DNA of 64,000 nt from Paenibacillus sp. OK003 (lineage in GTDB: Bacteria > Bacillota > Bacilli > Paenibacillales > Paenibacillaceae), in NCBI RefSeq assembly GCF_900109515.1, contig NZ_FOBD01000019.1:1-64000 (forward strand), read 5' to 3'. The translations under genes and the position numbers were made by a program. This document shows, piece after piece, positions 42,753-52,776 of the stretch (positions are counted from its first letter, which is position 1; each line of letters opens with the position of its first letter). The notes under the pieces are model-generated. The model had not been told where the DNA came from. It did no database searches and saw only the letters and a list, made by a program, of their open reading frames with translations.

Positions 42753-44261
42753 TCACGGTGTAACCAGGGTCCATTGCTGACTACTGCTGTCATTGCCCAA
42801 GCTTTGCCCAAGATTAGCTCCATTCGTGGTTGAATCCAATCCGTCTAAATATAACCCTGTTGCTGCGTTTTTAATTTTATAATAGCTCCCAGCGTTCTCC
42901 AGAATCCATTGCTGATTGGGGTGATGGGATAAAGTATGCTGAGCAACTTTGGATCCGTCTGTGGTCCGGCCATATCCGTCCAGATATAATGCTGTGCCAT
43001 TATTCTGAATTAAATAGTTATTTCCATAGGGGATGAACGTCCATTGTTCATTGTAGCTATTGTTGCTGGCATTCTGTTTGGTATCGGCTCCAGCATTGAA
43101 AGATCCCCAACCATCAACAGAAAGAGATGTAGCGCGGTTCTGAATTCGTTTCGCTGCAGTTGAAGTGCCAGGAACGGCCATGTCGGCATAATAAACGGGA
43201 TGTGTGCCTGATTCCCAGAATCCTTGGCTGGATGTAAAGAATAGTCTTCCATTGGCCAGTGGCACCATCTGTCTGCTGTATCCTCCTGCGATTGGAGTCG
43301 AGGTTGTAATCCAACTTCCGGTCAGGTCCGGCTTGGAGTTAATATACATTACACCGCCACCGGAATAACAGCCAGCAGCAATTCGTCCGTCATTAAGCGT
43401 TACCACATAAGGACTTCCCCCAGTTGCAAAGGTTGTACCATAATCGGTCACATTCCAACTTTCAGGATTGGAGGATATTTTATAATTGCAGGGTGTACCG
43501 CTTATTCCAACCACTTCATAAGTCATAATGTAACGTCCGCTTCCGTCTTGCAGCTTCGTTACGACCGGCATTCCCGGACGAAGCTTGCTATCCGTCATAG
43601 CACTATCATCCACCGGAGAACTCCAGGTCGTACCGTCGGTTGTTGTCTGATGAACCAGCTTCTGGCTGTAGGCCGGATCTCGCTCATCGGAATAATACAC
43701 GATCAGTTTATCATTGGCTACCATTAAAAAAGGCTCCCAGACCGGATCGCCATGTTCGCCTATTCCAGCATTCGGTGCTTCAGTGATATTGCTTACAAAG
43801 GTCCATGATCTGCCCAGATCAGTGCTTTTGTACAGATCAAGGTACTGAACAGAGTTGTCAGCCGGACTGGATATTCCTGCGACCAGCATGGTGCCGGCTG
43901 TAAGACTTCCAATGGTCTGAGGCATTTCATACAAGTGAGGGTTGGTATTCATGCCGAGTCCGTTTTGGGTATCCTGCACCTCGCCCACTTGAGCCCAATT
44001 TTCGCCGTTATCTGTACTTTCATAAATCGGATAAACCTGCTGTGTAGAAGTATTGCGTTGAAAAGTTGCATACATTTTACCGTTATTTGCTCCATTATGG
44101 GCAAGCTGGATGGCCCTTGGATACATGGCACCCACAGATATAGAATTCGGATTGGTGGCTGGATCATACATAATTGAAGGACCATAAGCACTTGCTGATG
44201 CTGAAACGACTAACAGAATGGCATAGAAAATCAACATGATGGTCGACGTTTTCCTAAGCAT
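42753..44261 (-). CDS. Secreted Asp-box beta-propeller glycosidase with ricin-type lectin domain
   Basis: 502 residues. Signal peptide MLRKTSTIMLIFYAILLVVS ... ASA. Propeller (about 30-355) with Asp-box repeats STDNGENW and STDLGRSW, sialidase/GH93-like. C-terminal ricin-B/CBM13 repeats with QW motifs (NEQWTF, NQQWIL, SQQWTL). With GH78 and GH120 neighbours an exo-arabinanase role would fit, but substrate is not decided. ATG 44261 follows GGGGAGAG and opens the signal peptide; the frame stays open back to a second RBS (AGGAGG) at about 44386, so a longer N-terminus or leader is possible. Its promoter has a cre box and the shared regulator motif. Confidence 0.8.
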   Translation of the reverse strand: MLRKTSTIMLIFYAILLVVSASASAYGPSIMYDPATNPNSISVGAMYPRAIQLAHNGANNGKMYATFQRNTSTQQVYPIYESTDNGENWAQVGEVQDTQNGLGMNTNPHLYEMPQTIGSLTAGTMLVAGISSPADNSVQYLDLYKSTDLGRSWTFVSNITEAPNAGIGEHGDPVWEPFLMVANDKLIVYYSDERDPAYSQKLVHQTTTDGTTWSSPVDDSAMTDSKLRPGMPVVTKLQDGSGRYIMTYEVVGISGTPCNYKISSNPESWNVTDYGTTFATGGSPYVVTLNDGRIAAGCYSGGGVMYINSKPDLTGSWITTSTPIAGGYSRQMVPLANGRLFFTSSQGFWESGTHPVYYADMAVPGTSTAAKRIQNRATSLSVDGWGSFNAGADTKQNASNNSYNEQWTFIPYGNNYLIQNNGTALYLDGYGRTTDGSKVAQHTLSHHPNQQWILENAGSYYKIKNAATGLYLDGLDSTTNGANLGQSLGNDSSSQQWTLVTP

Positions 44262-44395
44262 TGTAACGCTCTCCCCTTTGCGTATGAAATGATAGCTTGC
44301 ATGAAGTATTGCTGGATAGACTGTAATCGTGTTGCCTCTTTCGTTGTATCCCACGCCTTTCATACGATGTGCTAAGTTCACCTCCTTTAAAAATT

Positions 44396-44409
44396 TGTAA
44401 GCGCTTACT
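44396..44409 (-). promoter_or_regulatory. cre box (CcpA catabolite repression site)
   Basis: TGTAAGCGCTTACT differs from the cre consensus only in the last base. It lies just downstream of the inferred -10 (about 44420) of the propeller-lectin gene, a position expected to repress. Confidence 0.75.
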
Positions 44410-44453
44410 ACTCTTTTATCTTAAAGGGTCGTCATAGCAAGCACCGTAGGATG

Positions 44454-44482
44454 GTTTTCCAAATAAGGGGGGTTCGTTTTCT
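44454..44482 (-). promoter_or_regulatory. Putative response-regulator operator, copy A
   Basis: 29-nt block (plus strand begins GTTTTCCAAA and ends GGTTCGTTTTCT) that matches 52474-52502 at 24 of 29 positions. Both blocks lie 26-27 nt upstream of a similar -10 region (CTTTAAGATA here, CTATAAGATT there). Confidence 0.6.
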
Positions 44483-44487
44483 ATCTA

Positions 44488-44525
44488 ATAAAAATGCTCC
44501 GCAGCAAGTTCTACGGAGCATTCTC
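44488..44525 (-). terminator. Terminator after the GH120 gene
   Basis: ATGCTCCG/CGGAGCAT stem with 12-nt loop and T-run on the minus strand, 10 nt beyond the xylosidase stop. Confidence 0.85.
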
Positions 44526-44535
44526 GGTAGGTTAG

Positions 44536-46452
44536 TTACCACACTTTAATGTAGTTCTTCCCATTTTTCAATGTGGAGAAAGGACCTAATCCATCCTTCC
44601 GGGCTCTTGGCTGATCTAAAAAGTCGGTATCCAGCAGTACTGCACTTCCATCCGGGTTCTCAAATTCTGCGTCGACGATTCTCACACGGGGAAGGGTTGA
44701 CGTGGAATGTACTGCGCCGTATAAATGCTCCGCCACCTCTGGCAGTTCAATGGAAAGATATCCAGCTTCACCTTGATCGATAATGGACAGGTTGGGGGAA
44801 AATTGCTCCTCCACCCAATGGTCGATTTCTCTTTCGAATGGCTCTGCCCCATTGAAGTAGGCATTATTATTAATGTAGACCGGCTGTTCAACAAGTTCAT
44901 ACTCTTCCACATCGCCATGGAGCTTATGAACAGTATCAATATACTCCGTCAAGGAGGTTGTATAATTTTTGAAATGCGATGTTCCTGCGCCCTGAAGTCC
45001 TTCTTTACCTACAAAAATGTTGTTATAAAATCGATCATCTCCTCCATAAGTAAGCGAGAAACCTGCGATTTTTGTGCTATGAGGAAGATGGTAAGGTGTG
45101 GAACGGTTTAGCACTTTGCGGTGTATCATCTTTCCGGCAATCAGGTTATTGACGTAAGCCCCTCCTTGGGCAACGTTCTCCAGCGCGTAATCTGAGGTCA
45201 AAATATTATTATCGACTATACAGGGACCGTGACTGACTTCCAGAAACAAGTCACGGTAATTGTTATAAAAAAGGTTTTTGCTAATTCTGGTCCCCTGAAT
45301 CTGCCAATCAAGCCAGAGTCCAAGTGTACAATCATGAATACGGTTATGATGAATATGAACATCAATGGGGGCATGCAGCTTGATCCCGGCGATTTCATGT
45401 CCCCAGAACTCCCGTTTGATGGCAATGTTATAGATGTGGTTATGATGAATTTCGCTAAAGATACAACCTAAATGGCCAACGATTGCGTTCTGGCCGCAGT
45501 CATATATGGTATTATGACGAATGATATGCGACCCGATGGTTTCCTTGTTCCATCCCTTGCGCTCAGCATCAAAGACAGATTCCAGCTGGTACTGGTACCC
45601 CGGCTTGTCTTTTCGAAGGGTACGATAGTTATTACCTGTGGATGCCTCCTTGCCAATACTGATTGCGCTGCATTTGGCGTCGTGTATGATATTATTTTCG
45701 ATAATCCAGCCCTTGCTCCAATTGGGACCAATGAGGCCAGGCTGATCGGCAGTGGGAGGTGTCCATGGTGTTGCCGCATGAGCCATCTCAAATCCACTTA
45801 CGGTTATATAATCGATTCCCGTCTCCTCTGGATAGAAACAGGATCTTCGCACGTTGATTTCAACAAATTCCTTATTTGGATCAGCGCCTTGAAAGTTGGC
45901 ATATAACGTCGTTTGTTCCGTGTCAACTTCTGCAAACCAGACATATTTCGTTCGTTCCGGGTAGTGGAGAGGAATGACTTCTTGGGTCCAGAGGTCTTCT
46001 ACGTTGGTTCTCATCTCTGGATTAACAAGCTGATCGAAGGAAGTCACCTCGCAGAAGGACATGCCATTGAGATAAATTTCTCCTAAATGTTTTGTTTCCT
46101 CAACCGTGACGAGCCAGTCGCCAAACACTTCTTCTTTATAAGGATTAAAGTAGCCGAATAGCGTATTGGGCAGCTCCACTTTCCAAATATGATGATCAAC
46201 AGGCTGCCAATGCTGTATATGCTCTGAGCCTTTAATCACTACTTTTTCGCCTTCGGCGGCTTGATAGACAATTCTTCTATTTTCGCTCAATCCCTTATAT
46301 TTGGGCTTTACCCACTCACGATAAACACCTTCATGAACAATAACTTTATCTCCAGCGACAGCAACAGAGGCAGCTTTATTTATAGTTAAGAACGGGTCTT
46401 GGTGCGTACCTTGTCCAAGGTCTGAACCATGCTTGGATACATGATATTCCAT
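44536..46452 (-). CDS. GH120 beta-xylosidase
   Basis: 638 residues, the same length as Thermoanaerobacterium XylC, which I recall as closely similar: MEYHVSKHGSDLGQGTHQDP, GVYREWVKPKYKGLS, FNPYKEEVFGDWL. Right-handed beta-helix that removes xylose from xylo-oligosaccharides; acid/base and nucleophile are expected at Asp in GLWLDWQ and Glu in FLEVSHGP. No signal peptide, so it is intracellular and acts after import by the upstream ABC transporter. ATG 46452 chosen over an upstream in-frame start because homology begins there and GAGAGGATG precedes it. Confidence 0.93.
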   Translation of the reverse strand: MEYHVSKHGSDLGQGTHQDPFLTINKAASVAVAGDKVIVHEGVYREWVKPKYKGLSENRRIVYQAAEGEKVVIKGSEHIQHWQPVDHHIWKVELPNTLFGYFNPYKEEVFGDWLVTVEETKHLGEIYLNGMSFCEVTSFDQLVNPEMRTNVEDLWTQEVIPLHYPERTKYVWFAEVDTEQTTLYANFQGADPNKEFVEINVRRSCFYPEETGIDYITVSGFEMAHAATPWTPPTADQPGLIGPNWSKGWIIENNIIHDAKCSAISIGKEASTGNNYRTLRKDKPGYQYQLESVFDAERKGWNKETIGSHIIRHNTIYDCGQNAIVGHLGCIFSEIHHNHIYNIAIKREFWGHEIAGIKLHAPIDVHIHHNRIHDCTLGLWLDWQIQGTRISKNLFYNNYRDLFLEVSHGPCIVDNNILTSDYALENVAQGGAYVNNLIAGKMIHRKVLNRSTPYHLPHSTKIAGFSLTYGGDDRFYNNIFVGKEGLQGAGTSHFKNYTTSLTEYIDTVHKLHGDVEEYELVEQPVYINNNAYFNGAEPFEREIDHWVEEQFSPNLSIIDQGEAGYLSIELPEVAEHLYGAVHSTSTLPRVRIVDAEFENPDGSAVLLDTDFLDQPRARKDGLGPFSTLKNGKNYIKVW

Positions 46453-46578
46453 AGCATAAACATCCTCTCTCACTTCAAGTTTTCTCTCCAGCACCACGTT
46501 GAATTACTAAGTAAGTTCAGTATAGAATGCACGGTACAGAAGGTAAATGAAATCGCTTTACCAAATGATAGAATACGA

Positions 46579-49242
46579 TTACGCATGGCGTTGAGGATAA
46601 ACAAAACGATAGGTCCCGGAGCCCAATACTAATCGAACTCCCTGCTCCACAGCCTCAATCCGTTTAACACCATCAGCCTGCTCTGCAGGAATGACGCCTT
46701 CCAGCAGTAAAATTCGTTCAGCTCCTGGTAAAATTACAACACCTTCTGTATTGGCAGGAACAGTAATGGTAACGGTCATTTTATGGTCCGTGGTTCTACG
46801 CCAGGAGGAGAGAATGGTACCATACATCGATTCAATACTTGCCTCCGCCCAATCTAATCCTGGTCCGGGGTGGGGATGAATATGAACCACCTTAAACCCG
46901 GGATTGTTTTCGTCCGGTCCGATGCCTGCTACGTAGCCATACAGCCAATCTCCTATAGCACCGTAAGCATAATGGTTGAAAGAGTTCATATCTGCACTCC
47001 AAAAGCTTCCGTCCTCTTTGATGCCGTCCCAGTGCTCCCATACGGTTGTGGCACCTTTCGTCACCTGATAGAGCCATGAAGGGTAGTCTTTTTGGAAGAG
47101 CAGCTTGTAAGCAAGATTATTGTTGCCACACTCGCTAAGCACCGGATTCAGGTATGGAGTTCCAACAAAACCAGTTTTCAGATGGTCACCTGCGTCGTGA
47201 AGCAGTTGTTCCAGCTTCCGAATTGCCCGTTCTCTTGCCGATCCTTGTATCAGACCAAAACGAAGCGCAAGCACTTGCGCTGTTTGTGTCGAAATGGATA
47301 TATCTCCAGAGGCTGTGACATATTCGTTTTGAAATGCTTCGACGACCTTCGTATGAAGGGTGTGGTATTGTTCACTATCTTCTGTCTTGCCTAAAGCATC
47401 TGCTGCCTTCTGGGTAAGTGAGACCGAGTATGCATAGAAAGCGGTGGCGATGTAAGCAATGTCGGTTGAGCCGATGTAACTGCCTGGCTCTGAATCCAGT
47501 GCAAGCCAATCTCCGAAATGGAAGCCTGTATTCCACAGATAGGGGTTGTCGCCCTGTCCCTGAATATAAGACACCCATTTCTTCATACTCTCGTACTGTT
47601 CCTGCAACAGTAGCGTATCACCGTACATCTCATAGATCGTCCAGGGGCAAATCGTGGCTGCATCTCCCCAAGCGGCTGAGGAATGGTCGGTTTCACCCCA
47701 TCCCGAGGAGAAGGATTCCTTCAAGTTTGGAATGAAGAACGGAACGCCACCCTCTGCCGTCTGATCGGCTTTAAGGTCACGTAGCCATTTTGTGAAAAAT
47801 GGAGCTGTATTCATTAAATAGGATGCGGTTTTGACAAACATCTGTGCATCTCCGGTCCAGCCCAACCGCTCATCCCTCTGAGGGCAGTCTGTAGGCACAT
47901 CAAGGAAGTTCCCTTTTTGTCCCCATAAGATATTGTGGTGCAACTGATTTACCAGTGGGCTTGAACATTCAAAATGACCGGTTCGTTCCATGTTGGAATG
48001 CAGCACGACACCGATGAAATGATCAAGTTGAACCTTGCCGGAAAAACCGGTCAATTTCACATACCTAAACCCTTGGAAGGTAAAATGAGGTTTAAACTCT
48101 TCCAGACAGTCGCCTCTTAAGGTGTATACGATACGTTGTGCAGCACTTCGGATGTTATGGCGATAGAAGTTTCCCTCGGCATCAAGGATTTCAGCATGTT
48201 CCAATTCGACTTTTTGCCCGGGGCTCCCATGTATAGCAAATCGCAACCAGCCCACCATGTTCTGCCCCATGTCGAGCACCGTGTCTCCTTGAGGTGTTTG
48301 GAACAATGCCATCGGCTTTAACTGCTCCTGCTGTAATACCGGTACGTTTTCCTGCGCAACAATAATATCTTTACGGCAATGAATAATATCCGCGGGTATC
48401 CAGCCATCGGAATCGGTCCATTCCCGCTCCAATCGGGCATCGTATGTTTCGCCCATGTAAATATCCGACGAAACAATAGCACTTATCGAAGACTCCCATC
48501 CTGGACCAGACATGATCTGGTCTTCGGTTCCGTCCTCATATTGGATATGGAGCTCTAACAAGAGAGCTGTTCTTGTGCCAAACATCTCCTTGTCGTTCTT
48601 CCAACCGAGATAGCCTTTGTACCAGCCGTCACCGAGGAGGGCCCCGAGCACGTTTGTCCCTTTATGCAGCATGTCTGTGACTTCATACGTCTGATACTGC
48701 AGGCGTTTGCCATAACTTGTCCAGCCAGGTGTGAAATACTGGTCGCCTACTCGCTGATTGTTCAGGTGAAGCTCGTATAAGCCTAAGGCAGTAGCATAGA
48801 TCCGCGCGCTTCGGACTGCTTTATCAATATTCACAATCTGACGCAATCTGGGGCAATGCCCCGAATCCTGCACACTCGGAGCACTAATCCATTGTGCGGG
48901 CCACAGTTGCGGATCTTCCAGTCCGGTTTCGAAGAAGGCTCTGCTTGACCAAGCTGACTCTGCACCGGTTTGGTCCCATACTTTTACCCGATAGTAATAC
49001 CGAAGCTTGGGTTGAAGATGCAAACCCGTTAACTGAACATGAATGGATTGAGATGAAATACTCGTGCCTGTATCCCATAAGATAGTATGGAAGTCTGCGT
49101 TCTTGCTCACCTGAATACGATATGCCATTTGTACGCAATTTCGGATATCGGACAGTAATTGCCAGCTAATCCTAGGTGCAACCAGACTAATACCGATTGG
49201 ATTTTCTTTGTATTCGCAGCGAACCTTTGTTACAATCAGCAT
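46579..49242 (-). CDS. GH78 alpha-L-rhamnosidase
   Basis: 887 residues. N-terminal beta-sandwiches (MLIVTKVRCEYKENPIGISL, PRISWQL), then the (alpha/alpha)6 barrel with DCPQRDERLGWTGDAQMF (general acid region) and WEHWDGIKEDGSF, AYGAIGDWLYGYVAG. Removes terminal rhamnose from pectic or glycoside oligomers. No signal peptide: intracellular. It follows the permease by 28 nt, so it is in the transporter operon. Confidence 0.95.
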   Translation of the reverse strand: MLIVTKVRCEYKENPIGISLVAPRISWQLLSDIRNCVQMAYRIQVSKNADFHTILWDTGTSISSQSIHVQLTGLHLQPKLRYYYRVKVWDQTGAESAWSSRAFFETGLEDPQLWPAQWISAPSVQDSGHCPRLRQIVNIDKAVRSARIYATALGLYELHLNNQRVGDQYFTPGWTSYGKRLQYQTYEVTDMLHKGTNVLGALLGDGWYKGYLGWKNDKEMFGTRTALLLELHIQYEDGTEDQIMSGPGWESSISAIVSSDIYMGETYDARLEREWTDSDGWIPADIIHCRKDIIVAQENVPVLQQEQLKPMALFQTPQGDTVLDMGQNMVGWLRFAIHGSPGQKVELEHAEILDAEGNFYRHNIRSAAQRIVYTLRGDCLEEFKPHFTFQGFRYVKLTGFSGKVQLDHFIGVVLHSNMERTGHFECSSPLVNQLHHNILWGQKGNFLDVPTDCPQRDERLGWTGDAQMFVKTASYLMNTAPFFTKWLRDLKADQTAEGGVPFFIPNLKESFSSGWGETDHSSAAWGDAATICPWTIYEMYGDTLLLQEQYESMKKWVSYIQGQGDNPYLWNTGFHFGDWLALDSEPGSYIGSTDIAYIATAFYAYSVSLTQKAADALGKTEDSEQYHTLHTKVVEAFQNEYVTASGDISISTQTAQVLALRFGLIQGSARERAIRKLEQLLHDAGDHLKTGFVGTPYLNPVLSECGNNNLAYKLLFQKDYPSWLYQVTKGATTVWEHWDGIKEDGSFWSADMNSFNHYAYGAIGDWLYGYVAGIGPDENNPGFKVVHIHPHPGPGLDWAEASIESMYGTILSSWRRTTDHKMTVTITVPANTEGVVILPGAERILLLEGVIPAEQADGVKRIEAVEQGVRLVLGSGTYRFVYPQRHA

Positions 49243-49270
49243 CTTATTAGCTCCATTCTTGTAATATTGA

Positions 49271-50101
49271 TTAGCCTTTGACAGATCCTGCGGTCATACC
49301 AGCTACAATCTTTTTGTTAAAGAAGATGAACAGAATCAGCGGCGGAATGGTGATTAACAGGATGTCTGTAAACAGCAGGTTCCATTGCGAAAGAAATTGG
49401 CTTGTAAAATTGTAAAGTGTTAACTGAACTGTTGCATTCTTGGATCCTGGAAAAAAATATAGCGGATTGGTGAAATCATTGAAGATAAACACCGATTGCG
49501 TGACGATAACTGTGGCGGTCACTGGTTTCAAGAGTGGGAATATAATTGTAAAGAACAGCCTGTACCCGCCGTATCCATCCACTACCGCAGCTTCGTCAAT
49601 TTCGCGGGGAATGGCTGCCACAAAGCCCTGGTACAGTAATACACAGAATGGGAAACCTAACGCAACCTCAACCAATACAAGACCTGCCATCGTTTTAAAA
49701 AGATGAAGTTCGTCCAGAACCCAAATCGTTGGCACAATGGCTGGAGGAATAATCAATCCGGCGAGAACAAAGAAGCTGATCCAGGATGAAGCTTTATCCC
49801 TTCTTCGCTGCATGACAAAAGCCGCCATGGAGCAGAAAAGGACCAGCCCGATCAGCGACAGCAGTGTCAATACAAAACTGTTCCAAAAAGCGCGAAGCAA
49901 CATGTAGTCCCTTACCACAATGACATCCTTGATATTTTGCCAAAGCTGAATTTTGGAGGGCCATGCCAGATTCATGAGCGAAGCTTCTGGTGCACTTTTC
50001 ATTGCAGTTAGGATAACAAAATATAAAGGGATCCAAAATACAATGATACTGATGAGAACAGCGACCGCTTCAATACAGAATTTACGGAGGCTCCGGCTCA
50101 T
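49271..50101 (-). CDS. Sugar ABC transporter permease (MalG-like)
   Basis: 276 residues, six TM segments, EAA loop DEAAVVDGYGGYRLFFTIIF and the C-terminal NKKIVAGMTAGSVKG. Overlaps the preceding permease gene by 4 nt (ATGA). Part of the operon 52399-44536. Confidence 0.93.
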   Translation of the reverse strand: MSRSLRKFCIEAVAVLISIIVFWIPLYFVILTAMKSAPEASLMNLAWPSKIQLWQNIKDVIVVRDYMLLRAFWNSFVLTLLSLIGLVLFCSMAAFVMQRRRDKASSWISFFVLAGLIIPPAIVPTIWVLDELHLFKTMAGLVLVEVALGFPFCVLLYQGFVAAIPREIDEAAVVDGYGGYRLFFTIIFPLLKPVTATVIVTQSVFIFNDFTNPLYFFPGSKNATVQLTLYNFTSQFLSQWNLLFTDILLITIPPLILFIFFNKKIVAGMTAGSVKG

Positions 50102-50964
50102 AGGTCCACCTCTTTTCGGTTGAGATAGCGAGATAGAGGGAACACCAGAGCAGTAACGAAAATGAACAGGATTACGTTGCCTGCCGTAGCTAATCCGTAG
50201 AATCCGCCTTGGTACTGCTTATAGATAATTGAGGCAATAACGTCGGTTGCAAAGCCCGGACCGCCCCGGGTCATTGCCCAAATCAAATCGAAGGAGCGCA
50301 ATCCGCCGATAAAGGCGAGAATAATTACTGAATTCGTTGCCGGACGGCTTAGGGGTACGATGATACTCCAGAATTTGTTCCAACTGTTTCCCCCGTCAAT
50401 TTGGAGCGCCTCATAATATTCTTCCGGAATGGATAAAATGCCTGCGATATATATGATCGTTGCGAAGCCAACGCCCTTCCATACATCTACTGAAGCGACG
50501 GATAACAAGGCTATGTTTGTGTTTCCGAGCCAATCAGGTCCTTCAATACCGAACTGTGCGAGTGTTGTATTGATTAATCCTGTCGTTGGATGCATCATCG
50601 TGCTGAAAACGACCCCTACCGCAATCGTACTTAGCAAAGTGGGGAAGAAGACCATGGAACGCAAATAACTTTTGGTCCGAATCTTGCCTGTCAGAAATAC
50701 ACCCAGCAGCATTCCGCCAACAACCTTGAGCAAGCAGGTCACAGTAGCGTAGATTATCGTATTTTTGAAACCTATGCTAAGGGATGGCTCCTGAAAAAAT
50801 TGGATGAAATTCTGTAATCCAATGAATGTCCAGTCCGTTAATGTCCATCTTGTCATGCTAAAGAAAAAGGACATAAGGGTTGGGATAATAAAGATAACGG
50901 TATAAATGATGGCCGCGGGCACTAAAAAATTATACGTATAAATTCGTTTAAATACTTTACTCAT
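50098..50964 (-). CDS. Sugar ABC transporter permease (MalF-like)
   Basis: 288 residues, six TM segments, EAA loop EALQIDGGNSWNKFWSIIVP. Follows the binding-protein gene by about 80 nt; GGAGGG precedes its start. Ligand inferred from neighbours: rhamnose- and xylose-containing oligosaccharides. Confidence 0.93.
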   Translation of the reverse strand: MSKVFKRIYTYNFLVPAAIIYTVIFIIPTLMSFFFSMTRWTLTDWTFIGLQNFIQFFQEPSLSIGFKNTIIYATVTCLLKVVGGMLLGVFLTGKIRTKSYLRSMVFFPTLLSTIAVGVVFSTMMHPTTGLINTTLAQFGIEGPDWLGNTNIALLSVASVDVWKGVGFATIIYIAGILSIPEEYYEALQIDGGNSWNKFWSIIVPLSRPATNSVIILAFIGGLRSFDLIWAMTRGGPGFATDVIASIIYKQYQGGFYGLATAGNVILFIFVTALVFPLSRYLNRKEVDL

Positions 50965-51046
50965 TTTGTTCCCTCCTGTTTGGAAAGCAGTCAGACCTGC
51001 TCAGGTTCGGCAGGGCTGACTCGAATTCCCGCAGACTACTCTGCAA

Positions 51047-52399
51047 TTACCAGCCTTCAAGTCCCAGTTGTTGGGCTTGTTTTTCGACATCCTTGTCGTA
51101 CAGTGCAGCAGCATCTGCTGCACTGCGTTTGCCCGCTCCAACTTCAACGGTGATTTGTTCAAGGTTTGGCCCCTTAACCGGAGACAAAAACTCCAGCGCC
51201 GGTGCTGTTTTGCCCTCGTCGAAATAAGGAAGCATATCTTTAACGACTTGTGGAGTGTCGCTAGGGAGGGCAGCTCCTTTAATAGCGTAAGGACCTGATG
51301 GCTTGGACACCTTGGAGATAGCCTCCACACCTTCAACAGAGGCAATGAAATTGACAAACTTTTTAGCTGCTTCAGCATGCTCTGTATTTTTATAAACATA
51401 AGCGGCGAAAGGCATCCAAACCGTTGCCCCATTTTGATCAGGCTGATCCCCCGGCTGTGCGAAGAAACCGATGTCATCAATCAGTTCCGGATTATTCTGA
51501 ATAATAGCTGGTACAGCAAAGCTCACCATAGGGTACTGAGCGCCTTTGCCTTCGGCAAGCATCTTTAATCCGGAATCATACGTTGTTGCCAGGAAATCCT
51601 TGTTGTAGTACCCCACAGTATCCGCGAGCTTCTGGAAACTGCGAAGGGCCGCTGGCGTCGAAGCAAATTTCGCCTTATTCGCTGTATAGTTTGCGGCAAA
51701 ATTTGGAACCTGTGCCTGGACATTATAATAATCAGCCAGAACGATCATCTGGGAAGACCAGGCGTCTTTGAAGGTACCGATAATAGGTGTGATGCCTGCC
51801 GCTTTGATTTTGTCGTTGTTTGCCTTCAGATCCTCCCAGGTTTTGGGAACGGACAGGCCAAGCTTGGCGTAAACCTTTTTGTTATAAAACCATCCGCCCG
51901 CCATGGTAGAGCCTACAGGCGCTCCGTATATTTTTTGATTGAAGCTGACAGTAGGTTTGAACGAATCGATCACATTTGCCTGGAAAGGCTCATTCGTCAG
52001 ATCGAGCAAATTTTGTTCTGGATTAAGTGCATGCAGCAGGGAGCCGGAATTATAAATGAAAATATCGTTCATGTCCTCAGTGGCAAGCCTTGTTTTGATG
52101 AAATTATCACCTTCACTGCCGCCGGGACGGGTCTCTGTCTCAATCGTAATGTTCGGGTATTTGGCCTCGAATGCTTCGACTAATGCATTCGCCGTATTCA
52201 CCGTGTCCTGTCCGCTATCAATCAACAACGAAAGGATGATCTTCTCTTGTGACGCTTCTCCGCTCCCCCCATTGCTGTTAGACGAGGAGACACTGCCGCT
52301 CTCTGAAGTCCCCCCGCCACAACCAGCAAGCAGTAGTCCGCATAACGTGACACAGGACAGCAAAGCTGAGAATTTTCTCATCGTTCTCTTTTTTGACAT
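51047..52399 (-). CDS. Sugar ABC transporter, substrate-binding lipoprotein
   Basis: 450 residues from ATG 52399 behind GGAGGT; longer in-frame starts precede the signal peptide. Lipobox LLAGC (C27) followed by a Gly/Ser-rich spacer. Mature part shows YNSGSLLHALNP, KTWEDLKANNDKIKAAGITP and other CUT1 features. First gene of the minus-strand rhamnosidase/xylosidase operon; its promoter carries the operator-like block at 52474-52502. Confidence 0.92.
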   Translation of the reverse strand: MSKKRTMRKFSALLSCVTLCGLLLAGCGGGTSESGSVSSSNSNGGSGEASQEKIILSLLIDSGQDTVNTANALVEAFEAKYPNITIETETRPGGSEGDNFIKTRLATEDMNDIFIYNSGSLLHALNPEQNLLDLTNEPFQANVIDSFKPTVSFNQKIYGAPVGSTMAGGWFYNKKVYAKLGLSVPKTWEDLKANNDKIKAAGITPIIGTFKDAWSSQMIVLADYYNVQAQVPNFAANYTANKAKFASTPAALRSFQKLADTVGYYNKDFLATTYDSGLKMLAEGKGAQYPMVSFAVPAIIQNNPELIDDIGFFAQPGDQPDQNGATVWMPFAAYVYKNTEHAEAAKKFVNFIASVEGVEAISKVSKPSGPYAIKGAALPSDTPQVVKDMLPYFDEGKTAPALEFLSPVKGPNLEQITVEVGAGKRSAADAAALYDKDVEKQAQQLGLEGW

Positions 52400-52473
52400 T
52401 TCATGACCTCCATTTGATTTGTAGAGCTTACAAGGTAATCTTATAGGGAAGTCAGAGGAAGAAATGCAGAATC

Positions 52474-52502
52474 GTTTTCCAAAATAGGTAGGTTCATTTT
52501 CT
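52474..52502 (-). promoter_or_regulatory. Putative response-regulator operator, copy B
   Basis: Plus-strand GTTTTCCAAA ... GGTTCATTTTCT, 24/29 identical to 44454-44482. Minus-strand -10 candidate TATAAG is at 52440-52445, so the block covers about -40 to -68, a usual activator position. The remaining 52503-52776 holds no gene. Confidence 0.6.
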
Positions 52503-52776
52503 GAATAGCGTATAGGCCTGCTGATTTGAAGCTGCTGTATTAACACCTTGTGCCGAAGGAGAACGTGTTTATACCACTAATGCAATCTTCTTAATTGATG
52601 TGATAATTATTGGATAGCGGTTCGTCCGCAGCATCGGTGAGAATTAATCCTTTTCATGACAAATGTCCTTAGGATCGGAAGGGGATATTTGAATTTTAGA
52701 GACTCGTGAAATTTTACTTCATCATGGAATCTGTTCTATAACGATAAGTTCATATACTTTGCGTTGGGAGGTAACC

